From positions 1-64,000 of the forward strand of contig JAUIAO010000025.1 of the NCBI GenBank assembly GCA_030425425.1: a stretch of 64,000 nucleotides of DNA, in the 5' to 3' direction. A model generated the notes under the pieces. That model was not told the DNA's origin. It saw only the letters and a program-made list of their open reading frames with translations, and made no database searches. Of the stretch, positions 8,086 to 16,386 are shown in pieces. The number at the start of each line of letters is the position of its first letter. Positions within the stretch are counted from its first letter, which is position 1. This stretch comes from Bacteroidia bacterium (GTDB lineage Bacteria; Bacteroidota; Bacteroidia; Cytophagales; Cyclobacteriaceae). The position numbers and the translations under genes were made by a program.

Positions 8086-10584
8086 TCATTCCCAATTTGC
8101 TTTCAAATCAGTGATGACCATAGAAGCTCCTCCATTGTAATAAATCCCAAATCCTCCAAAATCATTGGCTTCAGCAGGAGTAGAAATATCAATTTCAGGT
8201 AAGACTTCTTCAGTATAATCTTCCTTATTATAAGAAGCCGTGGTAGAGCCTTTGGCGAGAATCAGTGTGTTTTTAAAAGTAAGATCGAGAGTGAAATCAG
8301 GTCGGTAGCATGAGGTGGAAATTGCATCGCTGATAGGTGCTGCAGTTCCATTTTCATACTTGACGAAATAGCAATCGATGGCTCGGCCATATTTTGTGGT
8401 ACGAATAAGTCTAAGTCCGTATCCGGTCATAGTCTTTGTGTCAAATTTGATCAATACATCCATGTACAATGGAGCTACACTAAATCCCTGTCCGGCAGTT
8501 TTGGACGGAACTATTTTTAGATGTAAACTCATATTTTCTTTCTTAGCGTCCACAGGTGTAAAACTCATGAAACCGCTTCTCCCTTGAGTGAGTCCCCATG
8601 AATCTTCAGCTCCGTATTTTGCTGTGCCATACCACCAGGCATCTCCTGTGACAGGTCTGTCAGGATTTTCGATGTGTCGGAAAGTCCAAAAACCTGGAAT
8701 TGAATTTATCTGATTTTTGGTGGACAGAATCGAAAAATCAGGATTTATCAAATTGGATTCTGAGAGAATGTCTTTCGGTTTTATTGATTTTTTGTAAATG
8801 ATTTCGAATGATTTTCCTAACTCACTTCGGATGTGCTTTGGTTGTATCACAGCCTTAATGAAGTAGCCTTCATCACCAGAAGTGAGTTGATAGTTTCTTA
8901 ATGGCTTATTCAGTTTTGTAGTCGCTACTTCTATCGATTTATTTCCCTTTTTATCAGTGCATCTGTACCAGGTGATTTTAGATTGATCTGAGTAAGCTGA
9001 TGCCAGTGTATAATTAATTTTGACATGCCCTTCTTTATGAATGCTCAAAGTAGGAGGTTTCAGCATCGAGGGAGCAGGAAGAATCTCTGGCCGGACGTAG
9101 AAATGATGTGCGGTTTCCAGACCAGAAGCCGTTGTGGCTTCTACGATTACTTCTTTTTGTTCCATTCCCTGATTGTTAGGAATGAATAAAGGCTGGCTTT
9201 GATCGGGAGCAATCATTAAGGATAGATAATCACCTCCATTTTCTAGATAATTGATTTTGACACTTCCTTTGTCAGATTCGTAATTGCCAAATCGGTAAGT
9301 TCTGTAATTGAGTTTGGCAGTGTCTTTTTTAGTTTCCAATTCATTTTTTTCGATCAGCAATCGAAGTTGAATTGGGATATCTGTGAGGTTTCGCCCCAAT
9401 TTCTTTTCGGCTTTTAAAACCAATCCCTTTATTCCCATCGGATCCCAATCATCATTTCCGCGAAGAAGGTTGTATGTATTATAAACAACCTGGTCACCAA
9501 ACTGGAACCAATATGCATCTAATAAAGGGAGTCCTTCCATGTCCACAGTATGTGTGGAGTCTCCGATTAGGATTGGATTTCCATTGAGTGTGACGTGGTA
9601 TTGGTAATTTCTGGCAGTCGCTGGAGGATTGTCACGCCAATTGATTTCCAGATCTTGTTTGCCCGTAATTCTTGTATCCACGAGAGCTAATTGACCATTG
9701 GCTTTTGTGAAATATTGAACATTCGACACGGAATTAATATCACAATTTAGGAATACAGCACCTGTACCAGTAGTGTGATAAAATGGTTTGGGACTATAAA
9801 ATTCAAAGGTACTATTGAGGTAAACAGCTGATCCATTGAGTGCATCGTCGGTGGATTCGAAATGACATTTATCAAAAAGGGCTCTTTTACTTCCCACGAA
9901 AGGACACAGGTTTAGTCGACTAATAAAGTGTGTATTTCGAGCAAATATTTTATCTCCATTACAATGGATTAGCTGTGCCTGAACGATGGCCGAAGCTCTT
10001 TTGGATCTGGACAGTTCTGGTTTCAGCGGATATATAAGATCAACATTGCAGTAGTTTCCAAAAGTGATATTCTCGGCGCTGGTGCCATCACCTTCAAATC
10101 GGAACATGGTGAAATTTCCTTTGGCACCTATTGTTTGTCCTCTGTTACTAGCCAGAACTACATTTTCCGGATTTGGATTCAATCCATGAAATCTGAGCCA
10201 TTCACATTTGATGATCATTCCATAGGGAGAATGGTAATTCTCCGCGGGAATGCGGATTTCTGGATCATCCGGGTCATCAACCCAATACACATAAGGAGCG
10301 ATGTGTAAGGTCATTGGCTCACTTTCTGTACCATGTTTCAGGTCTTTTACTGCGTCTTGTAAACTGCTGTAAACAAACGGAAAACGATTGGCTTCTGTCT
10401 TACTTAATTGACCATCTATGAAGAATGATCTTGGTCCTAAATGTATGGTGTCATTTGCATACACGATTAATGATTCACCAAAATGAATAGGATGATCATG
10501 ATCCAGACTATGATAGTTCCAGTCTTTCTGAGCAGATAGAATTAAAGAAATACAAAACAGCAAGATTGTGAGCAGATACTTCAT
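8086..10584 (-). CDS. Secreted right-handed beta-helix protein, pectin-methylesterase-like
   Basis: 832 residues with a signal peptide (MKYLLTILLFCISLILSAQ). Residues about 80-330 contain SLQDAVKDLK, SAIVQAQLIHCNGDKIFARNTHF, FDKCHFES-TDDALNGSAVYLNSTF and GAVFLNCDI. This is the same order of elements as the beta-helix of pectin methylesterases (QAVA..., the second strand set, then a D-containing turn followed by a small residue). The exact QDTL and DFIFG motifs are not present, so the catalytic identity is uncertain. The middle (about 420-610) looks like Ig/Fn3-type linkers. The last 200 residues (FWTFRHIENPDRP ... DFGGFGIYYNGGASMVITDLKANWE) look like a jelly-roll, lectin-like domain. It is probably an extracellular polysaccharide-acting or binding protein. 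It stands alone, far from the glucan locus. Confidence 0.75.
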   Translation of the reverse strand: MKYLLTILLFCISLILSAQKDWNYHSLDHDHPIHFGESLIVYANDTIHLGPRSFFIDGQLSKTEANRFPFVYSSLQDAVKDLKHGTESEPMTLHIAPYVYWVDDPDDPEIRIPAENYHSPYGMIIKCEWLRFHGLNPNPENVVLASNRGQTIGAKGNFTMFRFEGDGTSAENITFGNYCNVDLIYPLKPELSRSKRASAIVQAQLIHCNGDKIFARNTHFISRLNLCPFVGSKRALFDKCHFESTDDALNGSAVYLNSTFEFYSPKPFYHTTGTGAVFLNCDINSVSNVQYFTKANGQLALVDTRITGKQDLEINWRDNPPATARNYQYHVTLNGNPILIGDSTHTVDMEGLPLLDAYWFQFGDQVVYNTYNLLRGNDDWDPMGIKGLVLKAEKKLGRNLTDIPIQLRLLIEKNELETKKDTAKLNYRTYRFGNYESDKGSVKINYLENGGDYLSLMIAPDQSQPLFIPNNQGMEQKEVIVEATTASGLETAHHFYVRPEILPAPSMLKPPTLSIHKEGHVKINYTLASAYSDQSKITWYRCTDKKGNKSIEVATTKLNKPLRNYQLTSGDEGYFIKAVIQPKHIRSELGKSFEIIYKKSIKPKDILSESNLINPDFSILSTKNQINSIPGFWTFRHIENPDRPVTGDAWWYGTAKYGAEDSWGLTQGRSGFMSFTPVDAKKENMSLHLKIVPSKTAGQGFSVAPLYMDVLIKFDTKTMTGYGLRLIRTTKYGRAIDCYFVKYENGTAAPISDAISTSCYRPDFTLDLTFKNTLILAKGSTTASYNKEDYTEEVLPEIDISTPAEANDFGGFGIYYNGGASMVITDLKANWE

Positions 10585-10669
10585 AAGATCAAGAGAGTAG
10601 CATCAGCAATTTACTTGATCTGTCTTGAAAAATTGATGTCTAAGATTACATAGACAAGTTCGTGATCTT

Positions 10670-11866
10670 TTACTTGTTTCTGTAATTCCTTCTCTTTCCA
10701 CCTTTTCGGAAAGGTTTTGGGCTATAAGCCGGCCCTTCTCCGATATATGCTGGTATTTTAGCTTTTGGCACAGGATTCCCCAATAACTCTTCGATCGCCA
10801 GCATTTTTTGCTGTTCTTTTTCATTCACAAAAGTAAAGGCTGCCCCTGTAGATGCTGCACGGGCTGTTCTGCCAATTCTGTGTATGTAATCTTCACCGTC
10901 ATTAGGTACATCATAGTTAATGACAATATCTATGTCTTCTACATCTATACCTCTCGAAAGGATATCAGTGGCGACTAGTGTCTTCAAATTTCTATGTTTA
11001 AATCGACTGAGCACATCCTCTCTGGTTTTTTGTTCCAGATCAGAATGGATTTCCTCAGCGGACATTTCTAGTCTTTTCAGCTCTTTAGTAAGACGCTTTG
11101 CACTTTCTTTAGTGGAGCAGAATACAATTACACTTCTAAGAAAATCTGCCTTCAGTATATGTTTTACCAGATCAATTTTTTGTCTGTCATAGCATACAAA
11201 TGCTGCCTGCACGATTTTTTCATTGGGCTTTGAAATGGCAATGCTGATTTCCTCCGGTTCGTTCAGGATTTTTCTGGCCAGTTCTCTTATTTTTCCTGGC
11301 ATAGTGGCTGAAAACAACAGCGTTTGGCGTTCTTTTGGCAAGTAGCCAATGATCTTCATGATGTCTTCATTGAAGCCCATGTCCAGCATTCGATCAGCTT
11401 CATCCAGAATCAAATAATCCAATTGTTGCACCTTTACATATTTCATGTTGAGGTGAGCAATCAGCCTGCCCGGAGTACCAATGATAATGTCCGCACCTTC
11501 GGTCAGTGCTTTCTTTTCACGATCAAACGACTGACCGTCACCACCACCGTATACTGCCAATGAGCTGACAGATGTATAATAGGAGAGCCCTTCCAGCTGC
11601 TGATCTATCTGAACGGCAAGCTCTCTGGTAGGTACAATGATCAGTGCCTTAATGTGCTCATCAGAGGGCTGCTCAATGATTTTGTGGATAATCGGAAGCA
11701 GGAATGCAGCAGTTTTGCCAGTTCCCGTTTGGGCGGCAGCAATGATATCCTTTCCTTCTAAAATTTTGGGTATGGTGGCCTCTTGTACTGGTGTAGCGTT
11801 TTCAAATCCAATCGCCTCTATTCCTTCCAGCAATTTTGGATTCAGATCTAATTCTGAAAATTTCAA
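10670..11866 (-). CDS. DEAD-box ATP-dependent RNA helicase, RhlE-like
   Basis: 398 residues from a TTG start at 11866, chosen because KFSELDLNPKLLEGIEAIGF is the expected Q-motif region and no ATG lies near. All core motifs are seen: AQTGTGKT (I), PTREL (Ia), TPGR (Ib), DEAD (II), SAT (III), ARGIDVED-type DILSRGIDVEDID (V) and HRIGRTAR (VI). The tail is short and basic (KPFRKGGKRRNYRNK), typical of RhlE-like helicases that remodel rRNA or mRNA in the cytoplasm. It is preceded on the same strand by the peptidase gene but separated by a terminator. Confidence 0.93.
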   Translation of the reverse strand: MKFSELDLNPKLLEGIEAIGFENATPVQEATIPKILEGKDIIAAAQTGTGKTAAFLLPIIHKIIEQPSDEHIKALIIVPTRELAVQIDQQLEGLSYYTSVSSLAVYGGGDGQSFDREKKALTEGADIIIGTPGRLIAHLNMKYVKVQQLDYLILDEADRMLDMGFNEDIMKIIGYLPKERQTLLFSATMPGKIRELARKILNEPEEISIAISKPNEKIVQAAFVCYDRQKIDLVKHILKADFLRSVIVFCSTKESAKRLTKELKRLEMSAEEIHSDLEQKTREDVLSRFKHRNLKTLVATDILSRGIDVEDIDIVINYDVPNDGEDYIHRIGRTARAASTGAAFTFVNEKEQQKMLAIEELLGNPVPKAKIPAYIGEGPAYSPKPFRKGGKRRNYRNK

Positions 11867-11927
11867 TTTATTCTTCTTTAAACGGCTAAGTTACAAAATA
11901 CAATTTTCTGGATGATATTAAATAACA

Positions 11928-11959
11928 AAGGTCTCATTGCAAAAAAACAATGAGACCTT
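11928..11959 (-). terminator. Rho-independent terminator after the M49-like peptidase gene
   Basis: A 12-bp perfect stem (aaggtctcattg / caatgagacctt) with an 8-base loop. On the minus strand it is followed by a T-rich stretch, immediately downstream of the stop at 11981. Confidence 0.85.
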
Positions 11960-11980
11960 CGATTTCTATTCAAATGACCT

Positions 11981-13627
11981 TTATAGTCCTAATACTTCTA
12001 CTCCCTGGTCAAAAACGATATCTACCGGGATATCTTTTTCTTCCAGCTTGTTCAGATCTGCTCTGAGGTCTGTGCCAATTACTCCTTTTTCCTTTACTAA
12101 GGCATCCACTCCGTCGTAATCACCATCTCCTTGCAGGGTCAGGATTTTTGCAGAGAGTGCATTCATGGCCTCTTGCATTTTAGCAAAATCTACCGAGTAC
12201 GTGCCGTCCTCGTTTTTATTGAAAGCTCCAAATTCCTTAAAGAAATTGAATCTGATCATATTGGCCTTACCATGAGCACTGGCTGCTCCAAAACGCACAG
12301 ATCGGAAAATACTCGCCATAAAAGTGGTGTAATAAGATTCATTACTGCCTTCCAATTCGCCTTTTTCCAACAATTGGGTAATCATATAAAGGCCTAAAAT
12401 ATCTGCTTTGCCTTCTTCCAAAGCGGAGCTATGTGCTTGCAATGCTCTTCTTACAGGGCCTTTGCCAGTGATTGTATTTTTGATGCCCAGACCGTGCGCC
12501 ACTTCATGGAACATGGTATTTGCGAAGAAAGCATCGAATGTGATATACCGCTGCTGCTCAGGAGTGATCAAAACTTTGGAAATCGGAACCAATATTTCAT
12601 CAAACTTTGCGCGCATGGCATTTTTGAGCTGTAGTCTTCTGGATCCTTTGGCCAATTGTACTTCTTCGTCATTTGGTAAGTTGATCGCGATGGTTTTAGA
12701 TCCCGAATTACAATCTCCGGCATAGTACACCACATCATAAGCGTTAAGATCTGCATCACTGCCAGGTTTTTCGGCTTTGTATTCATCAGCTACAGGTAAT
12801 CCTTTCTGCAGTTCTGGTAAGAAAGCAGCATACTTTGAAAGCTTATCGCTCCACACTTTGTCTTTTACCAACACGTAAGCTTCATGTGCGGCTTTGTAAT
12901 TGTATAGCTTGTCTTCATAGTTCTCGATTGGCCCAATGACCACATCGATACCGTTCGTTTTCATGTCCATCCAGGCCATGTCAGACGGTTGATAATCATC
13001 CGTCAACAAAGCATCCGCTCTCAAGGACAAATATTTTTTCAACCCTTCATCTTCGGCAAGATCAGCGCATTCACTTAATAATGCTGAGGCTCGTTGTACC
13101 TGCGACGCAAACATTTCGTTATATGGGATGACTTTCAGGTTGCCCTCATCGTCTCTTCTTAAAAATGTATAAAGACTCTTTTTACCTTCCAGATCGGCAG
13201 CTTCAAATTCCTCTTTAGTCATATCAGTAGGGTAAAAGTTAGCCCCAAGTGGCTTTTCACCTACGCCTTCCATAAATGGCTTATTGTCGTTCAATCTATC
13301 CCATGGGCCATAGTTGATTTTCACAAAAGCTTTGGTGACTTCATTGTCAATCGATGAAAGTAACTCATCCTTGTCGCCGTATGATTCATACCAGAAAAGC
13401 TCATCCATGATTTTGGCCGCTCCGATAAGCTTGGGAATCATTTGTTTTTCTGAATCACTAAGCACAGAAATATCAGTAGTCAGGCGTACTTTTTTGTAAT
13501 CATCTAATCGTGCTTGTAATGGGTTTTCCTCCATGATCTCTTCCGATTGACTTTCGGATTTTTGAGGGCCACAGCTGATTGCCAAAACGGCAATCATAGT
13601 CGAGAAAAAATAAGAAATGTACTTCAT
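11981..13627 (-). CDS. Zinc-metallopeptidase lipoprotein of the dipeptidyl-peptidase III (M49)-like group
   Basis: 548 residues. The signal peptide ends in a lipobox (VLAISC), so it is predicted as a lipoprotein in the periplasm or outer membrane. The zinc motif reads FHEVAHGLG, followed 30 to 40 residues later by EEGKADILGLY, the counterpart of the EExRAD/E motif of dipeptidyl-peptidase III. Classical DPP III has the longer HExxGH, whereas this protein has a normal-length HExxH, so substrate choice may differ. The N-terminal half (residues 30-300) is helical and matches the M49-like relatives annotated as Zn-dependent hydrolases in Bacteroidota, from memory. It is a single gene, divergent from the GyrI-like gene. 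Confidence 0.85.
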   Translation of the reverse strand: MKYISYFFSTMIAVLAISCGPQKSESQSEEIMEENPLQARLDDYKKVRLTTDISVLSDSEKQMIPKLIGAAKIMDELFWYESYGDKDELLSSIDNEVTKAFVKINYGPWDRLNDNKPFMEGVGEKPLGANFYPTDMTKEEFEAADLEGKKSLYTFLRRDDEGNLKVIPYNEMFASQVQRASALLSECADLAEDEGLKKYLSLRADALLTDDYQPSDMAWMDMKTNGIDVVIGPIENYEDKLYNYKAAHEAYVLVKDKVWSDKLSKYAAFLPELQKGLPVADEYKAEKPGSDADLNAYDVVYYAGDCNSGSKTIAINLPNDEEVQLAKGSRRLQLKNAMRAKFDEILVPISKVLITPEQQRYITFDAFFANTMFHEVAHGLGIKNTITGKGPVRRALQAHSSALEEGKADILGLYMITQLLEKGELEGSNESYYTTFMASIFRSVRFGAASAHGKANMIRFNFFKEFGAFNKNEDGTYSVDFAKMQEAMNALSAKILTLQGDGDYDGVDALVKEKGVIGTDLRADLNKLEEKDIPVDIVFDQGVEVLGL

Positions 13628-13721
13628 AAATATTAGGTTGTTTATTTGATGGGAAAGTTAGGAAAAGATCAGGAAAGGATTTGAATAAAATCTGACTGAT
13701 GGTAGGATATGAATATTGTTG

Positions 13722-13739
13722 TATGTTTATCGAAACATA
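13722..13739. promoter_or_regulatory. Inverted repeat in the divergent M49-like / GyrI-like promoter region
   Basis: tatgttt-atcg-aaacata is a perfect 7-4-7 inverted repeat. It lies 13 bases before the GTG start of the GyrI-like gene and about 95 bases upstream of the divergent peptidase gene. A possible operator or leader hairpin; no regulator is identified. Confidence 0.35.
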
Positions 13740-13752
13740 ACTTTTCAAAACT

Positions 13753-14235
13753 GTGCAGTCAAAATTAGTAGAAGCACCCAAGCGATATTTTGCAGGAAAA
13801 AGATGTCAAATGTCTTTAGTTAATAACCAAACTGCAGATCTCTGGCGAGGGTTTATGCCCAGAAAAAAGGAGATTAATCACGCTGTGGGATCAGAACTTT
13901 TTTCGATTGAAGTTTATCCTAAAGAATACTTTAGTTTGTTCAACCCTGCCAGCAGTTTTGAAAAATGGGCCGCTGTTGAGGTGCAGGATAAATCAATGTT
14001 GCTGGGTGATATGGAGTATCTGATAGTTCCACCGGGACTCTATGTGGTATTTCAATACAAGGGTTCTCCTCAGGAAGCACCAAAGTTCTTTGCATATATT
14101 TTCAAACAATGGATGCCGGCCTCTGATTTCGAACTGGCACATCGTCCTCACTTTGCGGTAATGGGTGACAAATATGATAATGAAAGTGAGGATTCTGAAG
14201 AAGAAATATGGATCCCTGTGAAACCTAAAGAGTAA
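13753..14235 (+). CDS. GyrI-like small-molecule-binding domain protein
   Basis: 160 residues. The start is a GTG at 13753; an in-frame stop lies just upstream and the next ATG (13810) would remove the first beta strand. Motifs: KRYFAGKRCQMSLVNNQTADLWRGFMPRKKEI at the N-terminus, then EKWAAVEV and VPPGLYVVFQYKG. They match the stand-alone GyrI-like/AraC effector-binding (SOUL-like) domain, which binds hydrophobic or cationic small molecules in the cytoplasm. The acidic tail (ESEDSEEE) is unremarkable. Physiological ligand unknown. A terminator hairpin follows at once. Confidence 0.85.
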   Translation: MQSKLVEAPKRYFAGKRCQMSLVNNQTADLWRGFMPRKKEINHAVGSELFSIEVYPKEYFSLFNPASSFEKWAAVEVQDKSMLLGDMEYLIVPPGLYVVFQYKGSPQEAPKFFAYIFKQWMPASDFELAHRPHFAVMGDKYDNESEDSEEEIWIPVKPKE

Positions 14236-14236
14236 T

Positions 14237-14258
14237 AGAGTGACCTTCAGGTCACTCT
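14237..14258. terminator. Terminator-like hairpin between convergent genes
   Basis: agagtgacc-ttca-ggtcactct is a 9-bp perfect stem with a 4-base loop. It lies two bases after the GyrI-like stop codon and 18 bases before the end of the convergent SMP-30-like gene. The T tract on the plus strand is weak. Confidence 0.65.
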
Positions 14259-14276
14259 AAATTCAAAATTTTGATA

Positions 14277-15170
14277 TTATTTCTCCAGCTTATAAGCTGC
14301 CACCTGGTTGCCGAAAAATGTAGGGATATAAAGGATCATTTCTTTTTGGTTGAATTCTATATCAGCTGTGTTTTTACCGTCATCTTTTGTGTCTAGTAAT
14401 TTTGTTTTCTCCCATTTTGAATTGACAAAATATACCTCACCGTTCCAGTTTGACACCAAATAGTCATCACCAACTTTGACCACTCCATCTCCGCTCGGTA
14501 TAGAATCCACCAGCAGATTCACCATCTTATCATTGTATTTGATGTAATTGAAGGTACCAGCGCCAGATGTTGCGAGCATTAATCGATCACCATTGTGCAA
14601 TAAGCCGTTTGGTCTTCCCAGTTCTTTGCTCACCAACCAGGTAGATAATTCTCCATTGGTGTCGAGTAGGTGAATTTTATCTGTTCCAGAGTCAGAGAAA
14701 TAGACATTGCCTGTATCATCCACTGTGATGTCATTTAGAAACTGAGCACTGTCAACGGTGGTTTTTTCGATCACTTCTCCACTTTCGATATCAATCGTCC
14801 ATATTTCATCAATGTTGGTCACATAAAGTTTGTTTTCGAACAATCCCATACCCTTTGGTGCATCCAGACCTGTGATCCATTTTTCATCAATGATTTTGCC
14901 GTCTTTCGGACTTATTTTGGCAATGAAGCCGTCTTCATCCTGGGCTGTAGGAGGTACGCCATTGATACAAGAAACATACAAGATGTCGTTAGTTTCATCA
15001 TATAAAACAGACTCTGAGGTGGTAAGGAGAGTGTCAGATTCCCAGAGCATTTCCAGTTTGGGACCCGGAGACTCCTGGATAGGTTGTTTTTCTGAGTTGC
15101 CTTGCTTACCAGTCTGACTGCATGATGTGAAAAACACCGCCGAAATGATGATTAAATAAATATGTTTCAT
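14277..15170 (-). CDS. SMP-30/gluconolactonase-like beta-propeller lipoprotein
   Basis: 297 residues. The signal peptide has a lipobox (FFTSC). The body shows repeated beta-propeller blades (ESVLYDETNDILYVSC, GLDAPKGMGLFENKLYV, LNDITVDDTGNVYFSDSGTDKI, RPNGLLHNGDRLMLATSG), the pattern of SMP-30/strictosidine-synthase-like propellers. Such proteins hydrolyse lactones or esters or simply bind ligands. The conserved N and D metal ligands of gluconolactonases cannot be confirmed by eye. It is predicted to be attached to a membrane in the periplasm. Enzyme activity is unproven. Confidence 0.8.
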   Translation of the reverse strand: MKHIYLIIISAVFFTSCSQTGKQGNSEKQPIQESPGPKLEMLWESDTLLTTSESVLYDETNDILYVSCINGVPPTAQDEDGFIAKISPKDGKIIDEKWITGLDAPKGMGLFENKLYVTNIDEIWTIDIESGEVIEKTTVDSAQFLNDITVDDTGNVYFSDSGTDKIHLLDTNGELSTWLVSKELGRPNGLLHNGDRLMLATSGAGTFNYIKYNDKMVNLLVDSIPSGDGVVKVGDDYLVSNWNGEVYFVNSKWEKTKLLDTKDDGKNTADIEFNQKEMILYIPTFFGNQVAAYKLEK

Positions 15171-15255
15171 TTTTTAGATATTTAGGTTTTCGATTTGGTT
15201 TGTGGAGTTATAACATCTGCCAGCCGAAAATGTGAGATTATTTTATGAATTGGAC

Positions 15256-15756
15256 TCATTTGGAAGAGCGTTTGCCCAATTCAATGACTTCAAGATTTTG
15301 GGGTTTTTGATCTCTTATTTCAAATCTTACTAAGGTTTTTATTTGGTGAAAACCATGTTTACCAGCAGCGCCAGGATTGATAAATAGCAATTGATTGATT
15401 TTGTCGAATTCTACTTTCAAAATATGTGAATGTCCGCAAATCAAAATTCCAGGTAGATGCTCTTTGATCAGTCCTTTTACCCGGGCATTATAGTGTGGTG
15501 GCTTTCCCGCAATGTGAGTCATTAGCACGTTTACTCCTTCGCAGCAGAAGATCAGGTTTTCGGGTGATGCCGCTCTTATTTCATGGCCATCTATATTTCC
15601 GTATACGCTCTTCGTAGGTTTAAATTTTTCCAGTTGATTGAGCAAATCCATAGATCCAATATCACCTGCATGCCAGATTTCATCCATTTCGTCGAAATAT
15701 TTGAATACTAGCGGGTCTAAATAGTTATGAGTATCAGATAAAAGTCCTATTTTCAA
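15256..15756 (-). CDS. YfcE/MJ0936-family metallophosphoesterase
   Basis: 166 residues from a TTG start at 15756 giving MKIGLLSDTHNYLD, the usual beginning of the family. A TTG at 15795 would add 13 basic residues and cannot be excluded; there is no ATG. The metal-binding motifs are all present: DTHN, GDIGSMD, GNIDGHE, THIAGKP and GHSHI. These enzymes are cytoplasmic, Mn2+-dependent phosphodiesterases of small size. The physiological substrate is not known. The gene is divergent from the H-NOX gene with about 95 bases between them. Confidence 0.88.
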   Translation of the reverse strand: MKIGLLSDTHNYLDPLVFKYFDEMDEIWHAGDIGSMDLLNQLEKFKPTKSVYGNIDGHEIRAASPENLIFCCEGVNVLMTHIAGKPPHYNARVKGLIKEHLPGILICGHSHILKVEFDKINQLLFINPGAAGKHGFHQIKTLVRFEIRDQKPQNLEVIELGKRSSK

Positions 15757-15852
15757 ATTAGTTTTCGTTTTGATTGATTTTTTTAATGAAGACAAATTAA
15801 AAGGTTTACTCTTGGTAAGCCTATTTCAATGTCCAACCAAATATATTTTTTC

Positions 15853-16386
15853 ATGAAAGGAATTGTTTTTACTGAGCTGATGGAGATGGTGGAAGCCAAA
15901 TTTGGAGATGAAGTCATGGACAATGTCATCGAAAAGGCTGATTTACCTTCTGGAGGTGCTTATACCGCAGTAGGTTCCTATCCTCATTCAGAGCTGGTAG
16001 AGGTAGTGAGCAGGTTATCAGAAGAAACCGGATTATCAATAGATGATTTACTGATGGCATATGGTGAGCATCTGTTTGGAATTTTTACTAAGGCTTATTC
16101 TTCATTTTTTGTCAATGAATCCTCTGCTCTTGATTTTCTAGCGAAAATCGAAAGTAAAATTCACCCGGAGGTACATAAGCTCTATCCAGATGCCGAGCTA
16201 CCAACGTTTGAAATTTTGCATCACTCTGAAGAAAAACTGGAAATGAACTATTACTCCGGTAGAAAAATGGGGAAGTTTGCAGAGGGGCTCATCAAAGGCT
16301 GCCTGGCCTATTTCAACGAAAAAGCTATAATCGAAACAGAATCCCTTGAAGATGGAAGAAAAGTCAGGTTCAGTATCCATAAGTGA
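15853..16386 (+). CDS. H-NOX (heme nitric oxide/oxygen binding) sensor protein
   Basis: 177 residues from the ATG at 15853. An upstream ATG at 15829 would add eight residues, but MKGIVFTELMEMVEAKFG is the canonical H-NOX start. The proximal heme histidine is in KIHPEVHKLYPDAELPTF, which aligns with LHDHLATIYPGMRAPSF of soluble guanylate cyclase. The YxSxR heme-propionate motif appears as YYSGR. It is a soluble cytoplasmic heme sensor for NO, or O2 if a distal tyrosine is present, which I cannot confirm. Its 3' end overlaps the hybrid histidine kinase gene by 35 bases, matching the known H-NOX/HnoK pairing, so the two should be translationally coupled. Confidence 0.95.
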   Translation: MKGIVFTELMEMVEAKFGDEVMDNVIEKADLPSGGAYTAVGSYPHSELVEVVSRLSEETGLSIDDLLMAYGEHLFGIFTKAYSSFFVNESSALDFLAKIESKIHPEVHKLYPDAELPTFEILHHSEEKLEMNYYSGRKMGKFAEGLIKGCLAYFNEKAIIETESLEDGRKVRFSIHK

